Shown: positions 1 through 9,262, counted from the first letter of the stretch. The stretch is 34,458 nucleotides of DNA from Arthrobacter sp. ISL-95 (GCF_018613695.1 NZ_JAGGPR010000022.1:1-34458); one strand, 5' to 3'. The notes: generated by a model from the letters alone, not told the origin. A program made the numbers and translations.

Positions 1-718
1 CCTGCTGAACATGATCGAACAGATCCACTCGCTGCCGGCGCCCATTGACCCGGCGACCCTCGCCGCTGCGGTACAGAAGCGCTCACCCCAATACGACAAA
101 GCGCAGGAAGGCCACTACAACCTCATTTCGGCGCTCCACAAATCGATGCGTGGTTCGGACCCGGACGCAGCACTGTACTGGTTGGCTAGAATGCTCGACG
201 GCGGCGAGGACCCGCTGTTCATCGCCCGCCGCATCACTCGCTTCGCCACCGAGGACATAGGTATGGCGGATCCTAACGCGATCCAGCAAGCCCTCGCTGC
301 ATGGGACGTCTATGAACGGCTCGGCTCCCCGGAAGGTGAACTCGCCATCGCCCAGGCCGTGCTCTACCTGGCAACCGCTCCGAAGTCGATCGGCGTGTAC
401 CGCGGCTTCAACAGGGCCCGGGATGCAGCCCGACGCACCGGTTCGTTGATGCCGCCTGCTCACATCCTCAACGCCCCAACCCGGCTGATGAAAGACCTCG
501 GCTACGGCAAGGGCTACCAATACGACCCCGACACTGAAACCGGTTTCTCTGGCGCCGACTTCTTTCCGGAGGGCATGCCCCGGCAGACCTTCTACGAACC
601 CACCACCAATGGTTACGAACGCGCCATCACCGAACGGATCCACCACTGGGCAGAGATGCGGGCAGCCGTCCCAAACGCTTCTACCCGCAACGATTCCACG
701 ACCCCCGACCCCGATTGA
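1..718 (+). CDS. rarA: RarA/MgsA-type replication-associated AAA ATPase, C-terminal part (5' end outside window)
   Basis: RarA (MgsA) is a clamp-loader-like AAA+ ATPase that acts at stalled replication forks. Only the C-terminal part is present. The reading frame is open to base 1 ahead of the first visible Met (position 11), so the gene starts upstream. The Walker motifs are therefore missing from view. What remains is the end of the AAA lid and the MgsA C-terminal oligomerisation domain, with family segments DPLFIARR, EDIGMADP, AQAVLYLATAPKS and YGKGYQYD near the end. The segments GSLMPPAHILNAPT and FSGADFFPEG resemble proteobacterial RarA more than the usual actinobacterial copy, from memory. 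The esterase gene begins 21 bp after the stop, so the two may be cotranscribed. Family call is firm; origin by transfer is inference. Confidence 0.88.
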   Translation, partial: LLNMIEQIHSLPAPIDPATLAAAVQKRSPQYDKAQEGHYNLISALHKSMRGSDPDAALYWLARMLDGGEDPLFIARRITRFATEDIGMADPNAIQQALAAWDVYERLGSPEGELAIAQAVLYLATAPKSIGVYRGFNRARDAARRTGSLMPPAHILNAPTRLMKDLGYGKGYQYDPDTETGFSGADFFPEGMPRQTFYEPTTNGYERAITERIHHWAEMRAAVPNASTRNDSTTPDPD

Positions 719-739
719 GCTCCCAGAAAGGACTCACCG

Positions 740-2179
740 ATGACCGATAGCAACGACACCCTCAGCAACGAGCATGCCGTTCGTTCGTGGCTTGGCATTC
801 CGTTCGCCACTGCTGAACGATTCCGCCGTCCCGTTCTGCTGCCGTTTAACCCTGACCTGCCGTACGACCGGAAGGGGCCCGCACCTCTGCAAGCCGGGGA
901 CACCTCGTGGTTGGAGGCCGACAACGGATTCAGTGAGGACTGCCTGAACCTCAACGTCTGGGCTCCTGAGGACGCCGGGGATGAGCATCTGCCTGTTGTC
1001 GTCTACATCTTCGGCGGCGGATGGATGCTCGGCGCGAACACCCAAACCACCTCAAGCGCATCCGGGCTCGCCGCGGCCGGTCGCGTCGTCGGCGTCTCCA
1101 TCAACTACCGCCTCGGCGCGTTCGGCGCGCTCTCCCTTTCCCAATACGGCGGTGCGCTCGAGGAAGCCACCAACCTCGGCATGCAGGACATCATCACCGC
1201 ACTGCGTTGGGTGCGGGAGAACATCGCCAGGTTCGGCGGTGACCCGGACAACGTCACCGTTACCGGCCACAGCGCCGGCGCTTTCTCCGCGCTGGCCCTG
1301 CTCGCAGCACCCTTAGCCGATGGGCTTTACCACCACATCGCCGCCTTTTCCGGCATGCCATCACGTCAGGTCCCCGCCTGGGGCGCCGAAGAACGCGCAC
1401 ACGCAGTCCTCACGGCCCTCGGAATCAAGGACGACCCTGAAAAGCTACTGAACATCGACGCGCAGCTGCTTGCCGAGACGATGGCCCAGACACAGTCCGC
1501 GGACCCGGGCGCGGCGCACGGCGTGGACAGTGACGTGATCGCCGTCGTCGATGACCGGAACCAGCCCGGCGGTGTCCTCACCGACCACCCCATGAACGTC
1601 CTCGAGTCCGGAAAGCACAAGGACATCGACATCCTGTTCAGCAGCACCACCGGCGAAACCGACTGGTGGGTCAACCACAAGGCAGAAGACTTCGACCCAG
1701 GCAGCATCGAGGGCCTGGTCGATGAGTTCTCCCACAGGAACCGCATCCCACGCAGCCGCGCCCAGAAGATCGTCGCCGCGTTCGACACGGACGGCCGCAC
1801 TCCCATCCAAGTGCGTAGCGCCCTGTTGACCAACTACTCCTTCACACTGCCCCAGGTCCGTGGCGCACTCGCGCACACCGCCGCTGGGGGTCGAGCACAC
1901 CTCCTTGCCGTCGGCCCTCTCGAGGGAGCCGAAGCCGTGCACGGCACGGAAATGTACGGCATCGTCGGACAAAAACGACCCGGCGCAAGCAACGACCAGA
2001 TCATCCGCGACACGTTCGTTCGCGACGCCCTGCTCGCCCTAGCCACACGCAAGACCGAGGAGTTGTGGGAACCAGTCACCACCGAACCAATCTCAAAAGG
2101 CATCGGCAACATGCCATACGACCCCACCACCCACGCGATCGAAGTCCTTCAAACATTTGCAGGTATAGAGCGGCCGTAG
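740..2179 (+). CDS. Type-B carboxylesterase (para-nitrobenzyl-esterase family)
   Basis: An alpha/beta-hydrolase of 479 residues, close to the 480-500 usual for bacterial type-B carboxylesterases that hydrolyse carboxylic esters. Visible motifs are SEDCLNLNVWAP (about 65-76), the oxyanion strand FGGGWMLG (91-98), and the nucleophile elbow GHSAGA with Ser178. The oxyanion-hole signature is usually HGGG; here the first residue is Phe. The catalytic His probably lies in the AVHGTEMYG segment. No signal peptide is visible, so the enzyme is likely cytosolic. The ATG start follows an AAAGGA ribosome site at good spacing. It lies 21 bp downstream of the RarA gene on the same strand and ends close to the 3' end of a convergent pseudogene. 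The natural substrate is unknown. Confidence 0.9.
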   Translation: MTDSNDTLSNEHAVRSWLGIPFATAERFRRPVLLPFNPDLPYDRKGPAPLQAGDTSWLEADNGFSEDCLNLNVWAPEDAGDEHLPVVVYIFGGGWMLGANTQTTSSASGLAAAGRVVGVSINYRLGAFGALSLSQYGGALEEATNLGMQDIITALRWVRENIARFGGDPDNVTVTGHSAGAFSALALLAAPLADGLYHHIAAFSGMPSRQVPAWGAEERAHAVLTALGIKDDPEKLLNIDAQLLAETMAQTQSADPGAAHGVDSDVIAVVDDRNQPGGVLTDHPMNVLESGKHKDIDILFSSTTGETDWWVNHKAEDFDPGSIEGLVDEFSHRNRIPRSRAQKIVAAFDTDGRTPIQVRSALLTNYSFTLPQVRGALAHTAAGGRAHLLAVGPLEGAEAVHGTEMYGIVGQKRPGASNDQIIRDTFVRDALLALATRKTEELWEPVTTEPISKGIGNMPYDPTTHAIEVLQTFAGIERP

Positions 2180-2194
2180 CCTTCAGTGAGGCTG

Positions 2195-3560
2195 TTAGCC
2201 CTTCCGGCGTCGATCGGCTTGTCTACCAGCTCCGTAATCCATGGCCTGTGACCCCGATAAAAAGTCACCTCTTCAGGTGGTCCCATAACTTGGGTGACGG
2301 AGTTTGCGATTTCGATGGTGATCCCGTCCCCCCGCCATAGGCGCGTTGGTGATGTGGACATCGCCGAAAGACGCGGGAAGGACCTGGCCCATCCACACTC
2401 CGCCGCGGGAGACGTGGGCGTCGTACTGCATGAGGCCGGTCACGAGCAGAATGGGCGTCGTTGCCGCCCACGCTTGAGGCGAATACGCGGTGGGATAGGG
2501 CAGTGGGACGGCGAATTGGTCCCGGCTGAAGCCGCAAACAACTCAGGGAGGCGGCCGTCTGAAAAACTCGGCCGCCTCCAGTAATGCAGTCGAGATTAGT
2601 TGGGCCTCGCCTACGAACCCATATCGCAGGAGTCCTGCTGCGATAATGGCGTTGTCGTGAGGCCAAACGGACCCGTTGTGATAGCTGGCAGGGTTATAAG
2701 CACCCATGTCGGTGCCAAGGTTCGGACGCCACATCCGCTGAACATTTCCGGGGACATAAGGTGCTTCAATACCGAGGGCGCCTTGTCCTCGTCCACGAGG
2801 CCCAGCCATGGGCAGTGGCACATGTTGGAAGCAGACGCATCTACTTGGCGCTTCTTTCCGTCCAAAGCAACGGCGTAAAGTCCCGTTCCGGCATCCAGAA
2901 TGCCTCGTTGAAGCGTTTCTTCAGCTTCACCGTTAGATCGGCGGACTCGTTACCCAGAGCATCGTCTCCGGCGTCATTAGCCATACAGGCGCGGGCCGCG
3001 TAGGCCCCGTAAACATAGGCTTGGACCTCACACAGGGCTATCGGTGGCTCGGGCATACTTCCGTCGGCGACATTGATGCCGTCCCAGGAATCCTCTCAGC
3101 CCTGGTTGATCAAGCCGCGATGGTTCAGGCGTTCATATTCGACAAAACCGTCGCCGTCTTTGTCGCCGTAGTTCTGAATCCACTCCAGTACGCGGTCGGC
3201 CAGCGTTTGCAGGGTGCCCAGCGCTAAGGAGGGATCCAGTCGTCGGTTGCCACCAGCGAGTAGTTCCGAACGGTTATCTGTTCGTGGATTCCGGATCCCA
3301 CTTCGCGCAACCGCTCCACGATAAGGGCGCTGTCGGCATGCCCGTTCTAGCCGGGGACACGTCCCGCAAAAAGCGCTCGGTAGGGTTCCTTCGTTTCGGC
3401 CCCCAGCTCTTCTACGACGTGGCCGTTAGCGGTCAAGCCCCCGTACGACAGGATGCGGGTGTCCAGGACGAAAAGGCCATGTGGATTCCCTGGATGGATA
3501 TCTCCGTTACCCAGAGAGATGCAGAATGATGAACCCTCAACCAGGGTGACTGTTCCGGCT
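2195..3560 (-). pseudogene. Decayed glycogen debranching enzyme (amylo-alpha-1,6-glucosidase family)
   Basis: Translation of the minus strand gives recognisable pieces of a roughly 700-residue GDE_N / amylo-alpha-1,6-glucosidase protein, spread over several frames. In coding order they are LGNGDIHPGNPHGLFVLDTR near 3530-3460, WIQNYGDKDGDGFVEYERL near 3190-3130, CEVQAYVYGAYAARACMAND near 3035-2975, KKRFNEAFWMPERDF near 2915-2870, YNPASYHNGSVWPHDNAI near 2700-2650, and PQAWAATTPILLVTGLMQYD near 2490-2430. In-frame stops occur at 3347-3349 (TAG) and 3096-3098 (TGA, where NQGW would normally be Trp). Frameshifts are visible near 2860, 2720, 2550 and 2330. Around 3230 the N-terminal domain jumps directly to the catalytic part, which implies a deletion of roughly 200 or more codons. 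The gene cannot make a working enzyme. Confidence 0.85.
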
Positions 3561-3661
3561 CCTAGAGGCCCCGCAGCCCTATCAGTATTCCAACCGGCCA
3601 GCCCGTTTGAAGGAGAACAATAAACTCTGCCTGACCGAAAACGGGGTAAGCAGACTGCGTC

Positions 3662-5950
3662 CTATTGCTCCGGAACCAAAACGGGCGGCGTGAGCACCTG
3701 CAGTTCGGGAATGTCGCCTGACCAAGCCTCAACCTCAACAAGTGCATGCTGTGCAGTAGTGGCCTGCGAAAGTCTTGAGGACGGCCTGTCGGAGGTCAGC
3801 ACATTGGGATTCCCGTGACGGCAGAACGATGGATCATCTGGTGCCGGGTCGTACCAGGCCCCTGCTGAAAGCTGGACAACACCCGGACGTATTGCGGTCG
3901 AAATTACAAGGCCGGCCAGGCATCTTCCACGGTCGTTTCTGAGTAAAACGACCTGTCCGTCCGAGAGCCCACGGGCGGCGGCATCTTTAGGATTCATTCG
4001 CAGGGGCTCACGTCCCTGTATTTTGGACCTTTGACTAGTGGCCCCTATGTCCAGCTGGCTGTGTAGCTTGGTCTTCGGTTGATTCGCTATAAGGTGCAGC
4101 GGGTAATCTCCGGCTGATCCAAGCCATTCGTCGGGCTCAATCCAGACGGGATGACCGGGACAGTCAGCGTAGCCGAAGCTTTCGATTGTCGAGGAGAAAA
4201 TCTCGATCTTGCCGCTGGGGGTGGCCAGCGGATGCCCAATTGGATCCCGACGGAATTCGGAAAAAAGAACCTGGTCCGTATTTATCACCGGGATCTCGAT
4301 CTTCTCGCTCGCCCAGAATGTGTCGAAATCCACCACGGTGGTTCCCTTGTCGGCGAGCCTCTTCTGCCAGCCGTCGTATAGATGGCGAAGCCAGCCCATG
4401 GTGTCCCGGTTTTCGGTGAAAGCTTCCCCTCGTCCCATTTTTTCTGCCACGGCGGCGAAGATATCGAAATCATCCCGTGCTTCTCCAGCAGGTGCTGTCA
4501 GAGCGTGCATGGGAAAGAACGTGGGGTCGTTACGACCGGCCCCATAATCGTTTCGCTCAAACGTCATTGTTGCAGGCAGAACTATGTCGGCATGCCGCGC
4601 CGTACTGGTCCAGAACTGCTCATTGACGATGACGGTTGCCGGTTTTGACCAGGCCCTACGGAATTTGGCCAAGTCCTGGTGGTGATGGAAGGGGTTGCCA
4701 CCGGCCCAATAGATTAATTCTATTTTCGGAAGAGTCAGACGATTGCCATTGAAGTCGATCTGGCTACCGGGTTCGAGCAACATGTCCGAGATCCGCGCGA
4801 CTGGGATGTAAGACGATTCTTGGTTCCGCCCCTGGGGAAAGGAAGGAGCGCTGGACACTCGCAGGGGCAATCCGACATCCGCCGAGGAGCCATATCCATG
4901 CTGGAAACCGCCACCGGGCAGGCCGATCTGGCCCAGCATGGCGGCCAGCGTCACCCCGAGCCAAACAGGTTGCTCGCCATGCTGCTGCCGCTGCATTGAC
5001 CAACTGATGTTGATCATTGTCCGCGAGGCCGCCATCTCGCGTGCAAGCCGAACGATTCGTTCGGCGGGTATCGATGTCAACTTTTCTGCCCACTGGGGGT
5101 TCTTGGGTGCTCCGTCAACGTCACCCCGGACATAGGACAAGAATTTGTCAACCCCAACGCAATAGCGATCCAGGAATTGCGAGTCAGCCAGGTTTTCTGC
5201 ATCCAGAACGAAGGCCAGTGACAGCATCAAAGCGGCATCACTGCCGGGAACTGGTGCGATCCATTCGGCCTTGGCCTCCGCATAGGTATCATCCGCGATT
5301 GGTGATACATCAATGAAGCGACAGCCTCGAGCAACCGCGTCCGTGATTGCGTTTCGGGCGACATGGCGGCCGATCCCACCCGGGCCTATTCCACTGTTTT
5401 TTTCTGACAATCCGCCAAAGGCAACGAACAGCTCGGTGTTCCGGCTGACCACGTCCCAGGATGTTGCCTTCGCCATAATTTCAACTGGGGGAGCGATGAC
5501 GTGCGGAAGCACGACGCCGGAGGCCCCATAACTGTAGTCAGTCACACCTGCAACATATCCGCCCAAGGAGTTCAGGAATCTGTGGATTTGGCTTTGGGTG
5601 TGATGGAAGCGGCCGGCGCTGGCCCATCCGTACGAGCAGCCGTATACAGCCATGGGACCGTATTCCGCGTAGACCCGTTTGAGCTCCGAACTGACTAGCT
5701 CTATGGCCCGTTCCCAAGACACCTCTACGAAGGTCTCGGAACCACGTCCTGATCCACTCCCCGGCCCGTTTTCCAGCCATCCCGAACGAACTGCCGGGCG
5801 CAGCACGCGAGTTGGATGATGTTGCGCAGAGGCCACATTATCGAGAATGTCTCTGGGGTCCGGATCTCCAGACCATGGCTTGACGGACCGCAGAGACGTT
5901 CCGTCGCTCTCAGCTTCGAAGGCTCCCCAGTGTGTCAAATGCGTGCCCAT
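3662..5950 (-). CDS. Molybdopterin-dependent S/N-oxide reductase (BisC / DMSO reductase family)
   Basis: A single-subunit bis-MGD molybdoenzyme of 762 residues, the length of BisC (biotin/methionine sulfoxide reductase) and TorZ. Active-site landmarks fit the DMSO-reductase type. SYGW places Tyr107 and Trp109. Ser140 in TDYS lies 31 residues after the Trp, the same spacing as Trp116 to the molybdenum-ligand Ser147 of Rhodobacter DMSO reductase. Guanylate-binding segments include YWAGGNPFHHHQD, ARHADIVLPATMTFERND and the C-terminal MNPKDAAARGLSDGQ. The N-terminus (MGTHLTHWGAFEAE) has no twin-arginine signal and no Fe-S cysteine motif, so the enzyme is cytosolic and probably scavenging rather than respiratory. 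AAGGGGA lies about 8 bases before the ATG. It stands alone, with a terminator-like stem separating it from the upstream gene. Substrate could be a sulfoxide or an N-oxide. Confidence 0.9.
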   Translation of the reverse strand: MGTHLTHWGAFEAESDGTSLRSVKPWSGDPDPRDILDNVASAQHHPTRVLRPAVRSGWLENGPGSGSGRGSETFVEVSWERAIELVSSELKRVYAEYGPMAVYGCSYGWASAGRFHHTQSQIHRFLNSLGGYVAGVTDYSYGASGVVLPHVIAPPVEIMAKATSWDVVSRNTELFVAFGGLSEKNSGIGPGGIGRHVARNAITDAVARGCRFIDVSPIADDTYAEAKAEWIAPVPGSDAALMLSLAFVLDAENLADSQFLDRYCVGVDKFLSYVRGDVDGAPKNPQWAEKLTSIPAERIVRLAREMAASRTMINISWSMQRQQHGEQPVWLGVTLAAMLGQIGLPGGGFQHGYGSSADVGLPLRVSSAPSFPQGRNQESSYIPVARISDMLLEPGSQIDFNGNRLTLPKIELIYWAGGNPFHHHQDLAKFRRAWSKPATVIVNEQFWTSTARHADIVLPATMTFERNDYGAGRNDPTFFPMHALTAPAGEARDDFDIFAAVAEKMGRGEAFTENRDTMGWLRHLYDGWQKRLADKGTTVVDFDTFWASEKIEIPVINTDQVLFSEFRRDPIGHPLATPSGKIEIFSSTIESFGYADCPGHPVWIEPDEWLGSAGDYPLHLIANQPKTKLHSQLDIGATSQRSKIQGREPLRMNPKDAAARGLSDGQVVLLRNDRGRCLAGLVISTAIRPGVVQLSAGAWYDPAPDDPSFCRHGNPNVLTSDRPSSRLSQATTAQHALVEVEAWSGDIPELQVLTPPVLVPEQ

Positions 5951-6291
5951 GCTTTGGGTCCCCTTGCCTCGTGTCGAGTACGTCGATCTGGATCCCGTTC
6001 ACGTCATTGGACGTACCAGGCCATTCTGAAAGAAGATTAGGTCCGGAACAGGAGCGTGGACATTGGAGTAGAGCCGACAGCTGTCTCGTGTGATCGGGGA
6101 AACTCCAAACGACCTCTTATTGGAAGTACCGATCTATTCGTCCCGTGCCCGGATTAACCGACGACGGCGACGCGCACCTTGAAGGGGCGGCCGTCGCCGT
6201 CGTCTGTCTCGAGGCCGGCGAAAGCGAAAACGCTGGCCGGAAGCTTCAACTCCCCGGCCAGCGCCTTCGGCTGTTTTCAGTTACGCGTACG
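5951..6291. other. Intergenic region between two minus-strand genes
   Basis: No convincing gene in 341 bases. It contains the terminator of the upstream MDR gene (separate entry) and the leader of the molybdoenzyme gene. Short open frames here lack a ribosome site and resemble nothing I recognise. Confidence 0.5.
6231..6263 (-). terminator. Intrinsic terminator of the MDR oxidoreductase gene
   Basis: A perfect 10-bp stem (6231-6240 with 6254-6263, CGCTGGCCGG) encloses a 13-base loop. On the minus strand it is followed by a T-rich stretch (TTTTCGCTTTC). It lies about 30 bases after the stop of the gene ending at 6292. Confidence 0.7.
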
Positions 6292-7440
6292 TCAATCGGA
6301 AGTTGTGGAACCTTCGGGCGTGACCACAATCTTGCCGATGTGGGTTCTCTTCAGCATCGTTTCCTGAGCCTTCGTGAGCTCAGAGAGCGGAAAGACTTCT
6401 TCGACGAGAGGCTTGATCTTTCCCTCCTCGATTAGACTGACAAGGCGTGCGAAGGTCTCCGGCGTCGGGTTGGTGATCCCGTGCAATTCCAGGTCCTTAT
6501 AGATGAGCTCCCGAAGGTCGATGCGGCTCACGGGTCCACCTATGGCTCCAGCCGTCGCGTATCGACCCCCACGCCTCAGCATCAGGAGCAGACTTTCGAA
6601 CATGCTGCCTCCCACAACATCGATGACGACGTCGGCTCCACGTTCACCGATGACAGCTGCAACGGCGGCTGCCAGGTTTGGTACGTCTCGAGGGACAAAT
6701 CCATCGACTCCGAGTTCCCGTAGCCGGGCCTCTTTGGCAGCACTCGCAATGGCGATAACACGGGCGCCACGTGCCTGCGCAAGCTGGATGGTCGCGGTGC
6801 CCACTCCACCGGCGGCGCCGGTGACGACGACGGTCTCGCCGTCGCTCAGCTCGGTCCGGGCCAGCATCTCCTCGGCGGTGTCGTAAGAGCAGGGGAAAGT
6901 GGCGAGCTCAGCGTCACTGAGGTTGGTGCTGATGCTATGCGCGTTCACGGACGGCACAGGCACATACTCCGCGAATCCCCCGTCCCGGTCACCACCGAGG
7001 TACTCAACGATCTGTGCACGGCGGGGAAGCTTCGGGTCCCGAACAGACGGGTCGACGACGATTCGGGTTCCGATCCGGCTCTCATCCACTCCTTCCCCAA
7101 CCGCCACGATGGTTCCAGCCACCGAGGCCCCCTGAACGCGGGGAAACGACATTTTCGCGCTATTCCACGTGGCACCGGCGTCATCATCGCGCCCCGACCG
7201 CCCAAGTTCCTCTGAGACAGACTCCTCTACGACGCGGTCGTACCAGCCAGTGCGTGTGTTGATTTCAGTATTGTTGAGCGCGCACGCACCAACCTTGACC
7301 AGCACTTCTCCCGGCCCCGCCATTGGGGTCGGCACGTCGGTCCGATACACCAGCTGGTCCAGGCCGCCGTGGCCGACCAGCTGGACAGCAGCCATCTTTG
7401 TGGGAATTTTTGTAATCGTGCTCACTGATCTCTCTGTCAT
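6292..7440 (-). CDS. Medium-chain dehydrogenase/reductase, quinone-oxidoreductase-like
   Basis: A 382-residue MDR-superfamily NAD(P)H-dependent oxidoreductase. It has the GroES-like N-terminal fold (GPGEVLVKVGACALNNTEI, about 43-60) and a Rossmann fold with the NADP-binding GAAGGVG at 208-214. The Cys and His ligands of the catalytic zinc of classical alcohol dehydrogenases are not in place. NNTEIN and PRVQGASVAGT occupy the usual ligand segments, which points to a zeta-crystallin/quinone-reductase-like enzyme. An insertion around 70-98 is longer than usual. GGGAGGA lies 7-8 bases before the ATG. The gene follows the aldehyde dehydrogenase by 20 bp, so the two form an operon, and it probably handles an alcohol, enal or quinone linked to that aldehyde. 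Exact substrate unknown. Confidence 0.87.
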   Translation of the reverse strand: MTERSVSTITKIPTKMAAVQLVGHGGLDQLVYRTDVPTPMAGPGEVLVKVGACALNNTEINTRTGWYDRVVEESVSEELGRSGRDDDAGATWNSAKMSFPRVQGASVAGTIVAVGEGVDESRIGTRIVVDPSVRDPKLPRRAQIVEYLGGDRDGGFAEYVPVPSVNAHSISTNLSDAELATFPCSYDTAEEMLARTELSDGETVVVTGAAGGVGTATIQLAQARGARVIAIASAAKEARLRELGVDGFVPRDVPNLAAAVAAVIGERGADVVIDVVGGSMFESLLLMLRRGGRYATAGAIGGPVSRIDLRELIYKDLELHGITNPTPETFARLVSLIEEGKIKPLVEEVFPLSELTKAQETMLKRTHIGKIVVTPEGSTTSD

Positions 7441-7460
7441 CTCTTAGTCCTCCCCGGTTC

Positions 7461-8909
7461 TTAAAGGTCGAGCCCAGGCTTGACCATGACGTGCTTCAGC
7501 TGGGAGTACTCGTCCAGGCCGTGCAGCGATAGCTCGCGACCATAGCCCGACTCGCCGTATCCGCCGAATGGCATCTCAGAAACATTGGGCGTGTGTTGGT
7601 TGACCCACACCGTGCCGAAGCGAAGTTCTTTGCTGAAGCGCAGCGTGCGCGCAAGGTTGGTCGTCCACACGCTCGCCGACAGGCCGTAGTTGACGTCATT
7701 GGCGAGCTGCAGCATTTCGTCGTCGCTTTTTGCCGACTGGATACTCACTACCGGGCCGAACACTTCGCTCTGAACGATCTCATCTGTCTGCTTGACGTCG
7801 GTGATCACAGTAGGTTCGATAAACCAGCCTGGACGATCTGCCTGTCGCCCGCCCGTCTTGATTGTGTTGCCAGCGTCCCGTGCGCGTTCGATGAACCCGA
7901 GGACAGACTTCAGTTGCTTTTCCGAAATCACCGGCCCCAGTGTGGTGGCAGGGTCGGAGGGGTCGCCGAGGACAAGTTTGCTGACTTCCTCAGAGTAAGC
8001 CTCGACGAATTCCTCATAGACAGACTCTTCAACGATGATGCGGCAAGCAGCGGTGCAATCCTGGCCAGCGCCCGAATACCCGAAAGTCACGAGGTCCCTG
8101 GCCGTCTGACGGATGGGGCTATCCGCGAACACCAGCACAGGTGCCTTGCCGCCGAGCTCAAGGCCCACCTTCTTGACGGTTTCTGCAGCCGTTGCTGCGA
8201 CAAACTTGCCGGTCGAGGTTGCGCCGGTAAACGCGATCTTTCGAATTCCCGGGTGCTTGGCCATCGCGGTGCCCGCTGAACCGCTACCCAGGATGAGGTT
8301 GAGAACGCCTTCCGGAACGAAGTTGTTGGCAATCTCGACCAGCTTGAGGGTGCTGAGGGGTGTCACGGTGGCCGGCTTGAGGAGGATCGTGTTTCCGGCC
8401 GCCAGGGCCGGTGCGATCTTCCACGCTGCCATCAGCAGAGGGTAGTTCCAAGGCGTGATGAGACCGACGACACCAAGAGGCTCGCGGCGAACCCATGAGG
8501 TGCTCTCGTTGTCGTACTCGTCGACGGCGGGCGCCGTCGAGATGCGGGCAGCGCCCGCGAAGAAGCGAAGAACATCCACGACCGTTGGCACTACGAAGTC
8601 GCGCACATCTCCGATCGGAAGCCCCACGTTCAGGCTCTCGATCCGCGCGAACTCATCGGTCTTCTGCTCCACCGCATCAGCGATCTTGAGCAGAACGGCC
8701 GCGCGCTCAGCGGGGGAGGTGCTTCCCCACGTCTTGAACGCCGCAGAGGCGCGCTGCACTGCAGCATCTACGTCGGAATTAGTCGCTATAGGGAATCTGG
8801 CGATCACGTCTCCGGTCGCCGGGTTGAATACCTTCGAAGCGTCTTCACCTTTCTCATCAGCGAGGTACGTTTCTGCAAAGGCCATAAAGTCCATGCTTTC
8901 CAGGGTCAT
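7461..8909 (-). CDS. NAD(P)-dependent aldehyde dehydrogenase
   Basis: An ALDH-superfamily enzyme that oxidises an aldehyde to the acid. From the ATG at 8909 the protein has 482 residues, normal for the family. Asn155 (PWNYP), the general base Glu251 (ELGGK) and the nucleophile Cys285 (GQDCTAACR) are all present. The GQDCTAACR form is typical of the gamma-aminobutyraldehyde/betaine-aldehyde dehydrogenase branch. I chose the ATG at 8909 because GAGGAG precedes it at good spacing; an upstream in-frame TTG at 8963 has no ribosome site. It is first in an operon with the MDR gene and divergent from a choline-dehydrogenase-like GMC oxidase. Alcohol to aldehyde to acid oxidation of a choline-like or amino-alcohol substrate is therefore a reasonable inference. 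Confidence 0.93.
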   Translation of the reverse strand: MTLESMDFMAFAETYLADEKGEDASKVFNPATGDVIARFPIATNSDVDAAVQRASAAFKTWGSTSPAERAAVLLKIADAVEQKTDEFARIESLNVGLPIGDVRDFVVPTVVDVLRFFAGAARISTAPAVDEYDNESTSWVRREPLGVVGLITPWNYPLLMAAWKIAPALAAGNTILLKPATVTPLSTLKLVEIANNFVPEGVLNLILGSGSAGTAMAKHPGIRKIAFTGATSTGKFVAATAAETVKKVGLELGGKAPVLVFADSPIRQTARDLVTFGYSGAGQDCTAACRIIVEESVYEEFVEAYSEEVSKLVLGDPSDPATTLGPVISEKQLKSVLGFIERARDAGNTIKTGGRQADRPGWFIEPTVITDVKQTDEIVQSEVFGPVVSIQSAKSDDEMLQLANDVNYGLSASVWTTNLARTLRFSKELRFGTVWVNQHTPNVSEMPFGGYGESGYGRELSLHGLDEYSQLKHVMVKPGLDL

Positions 8910-9262
8910 TGTCGAGTTGCTCCTCAGTGGTCGTGGTAGTCGCCCAGGTGTGGCCACCGTCAAGTTCCATCATGGCTTTCCGCGATGGATGGCGCCTCGT
9001 AGATTTTCTGAAACGAATGCAGAAAAGTGAGCCGTGGCACAACTGACAACCATGGGAGGGCATGCGGATCGGGCTTCCGGGCTAGTTCCGTCTGACAACC
9101 GTGAGATCCACTGATATGTCATGGCTCACAAGATCCCCTCAGGTACTTCGTAATCTTCCCTAGCGCCACAACTCCGCACCTGGGGAAAGATGTTGCTAAG
9201 GCCTTGGCTTTTAGTCGAACGACGCAGCTCGACAATGCCATCTACCAAGTGAGGACTAAACA
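8910..9262. promoter_or_regulatory. Divergent control region between aldehyde dehydrogenase and GMC oxidase genes
   Basis: This 353-bp non-coding region must hold both promoters. It contains a direct repeat CTGACAACC(A/G)TG at 9043-9054 and 9092-9103, 49 bp apart. It also has GTGAG at 9101 and CTCAC at 9125 in inverted orientation. No regulator gene adjoins it. I cannot place -35 and -10 boxes with confidence. Confidence 0.4.
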
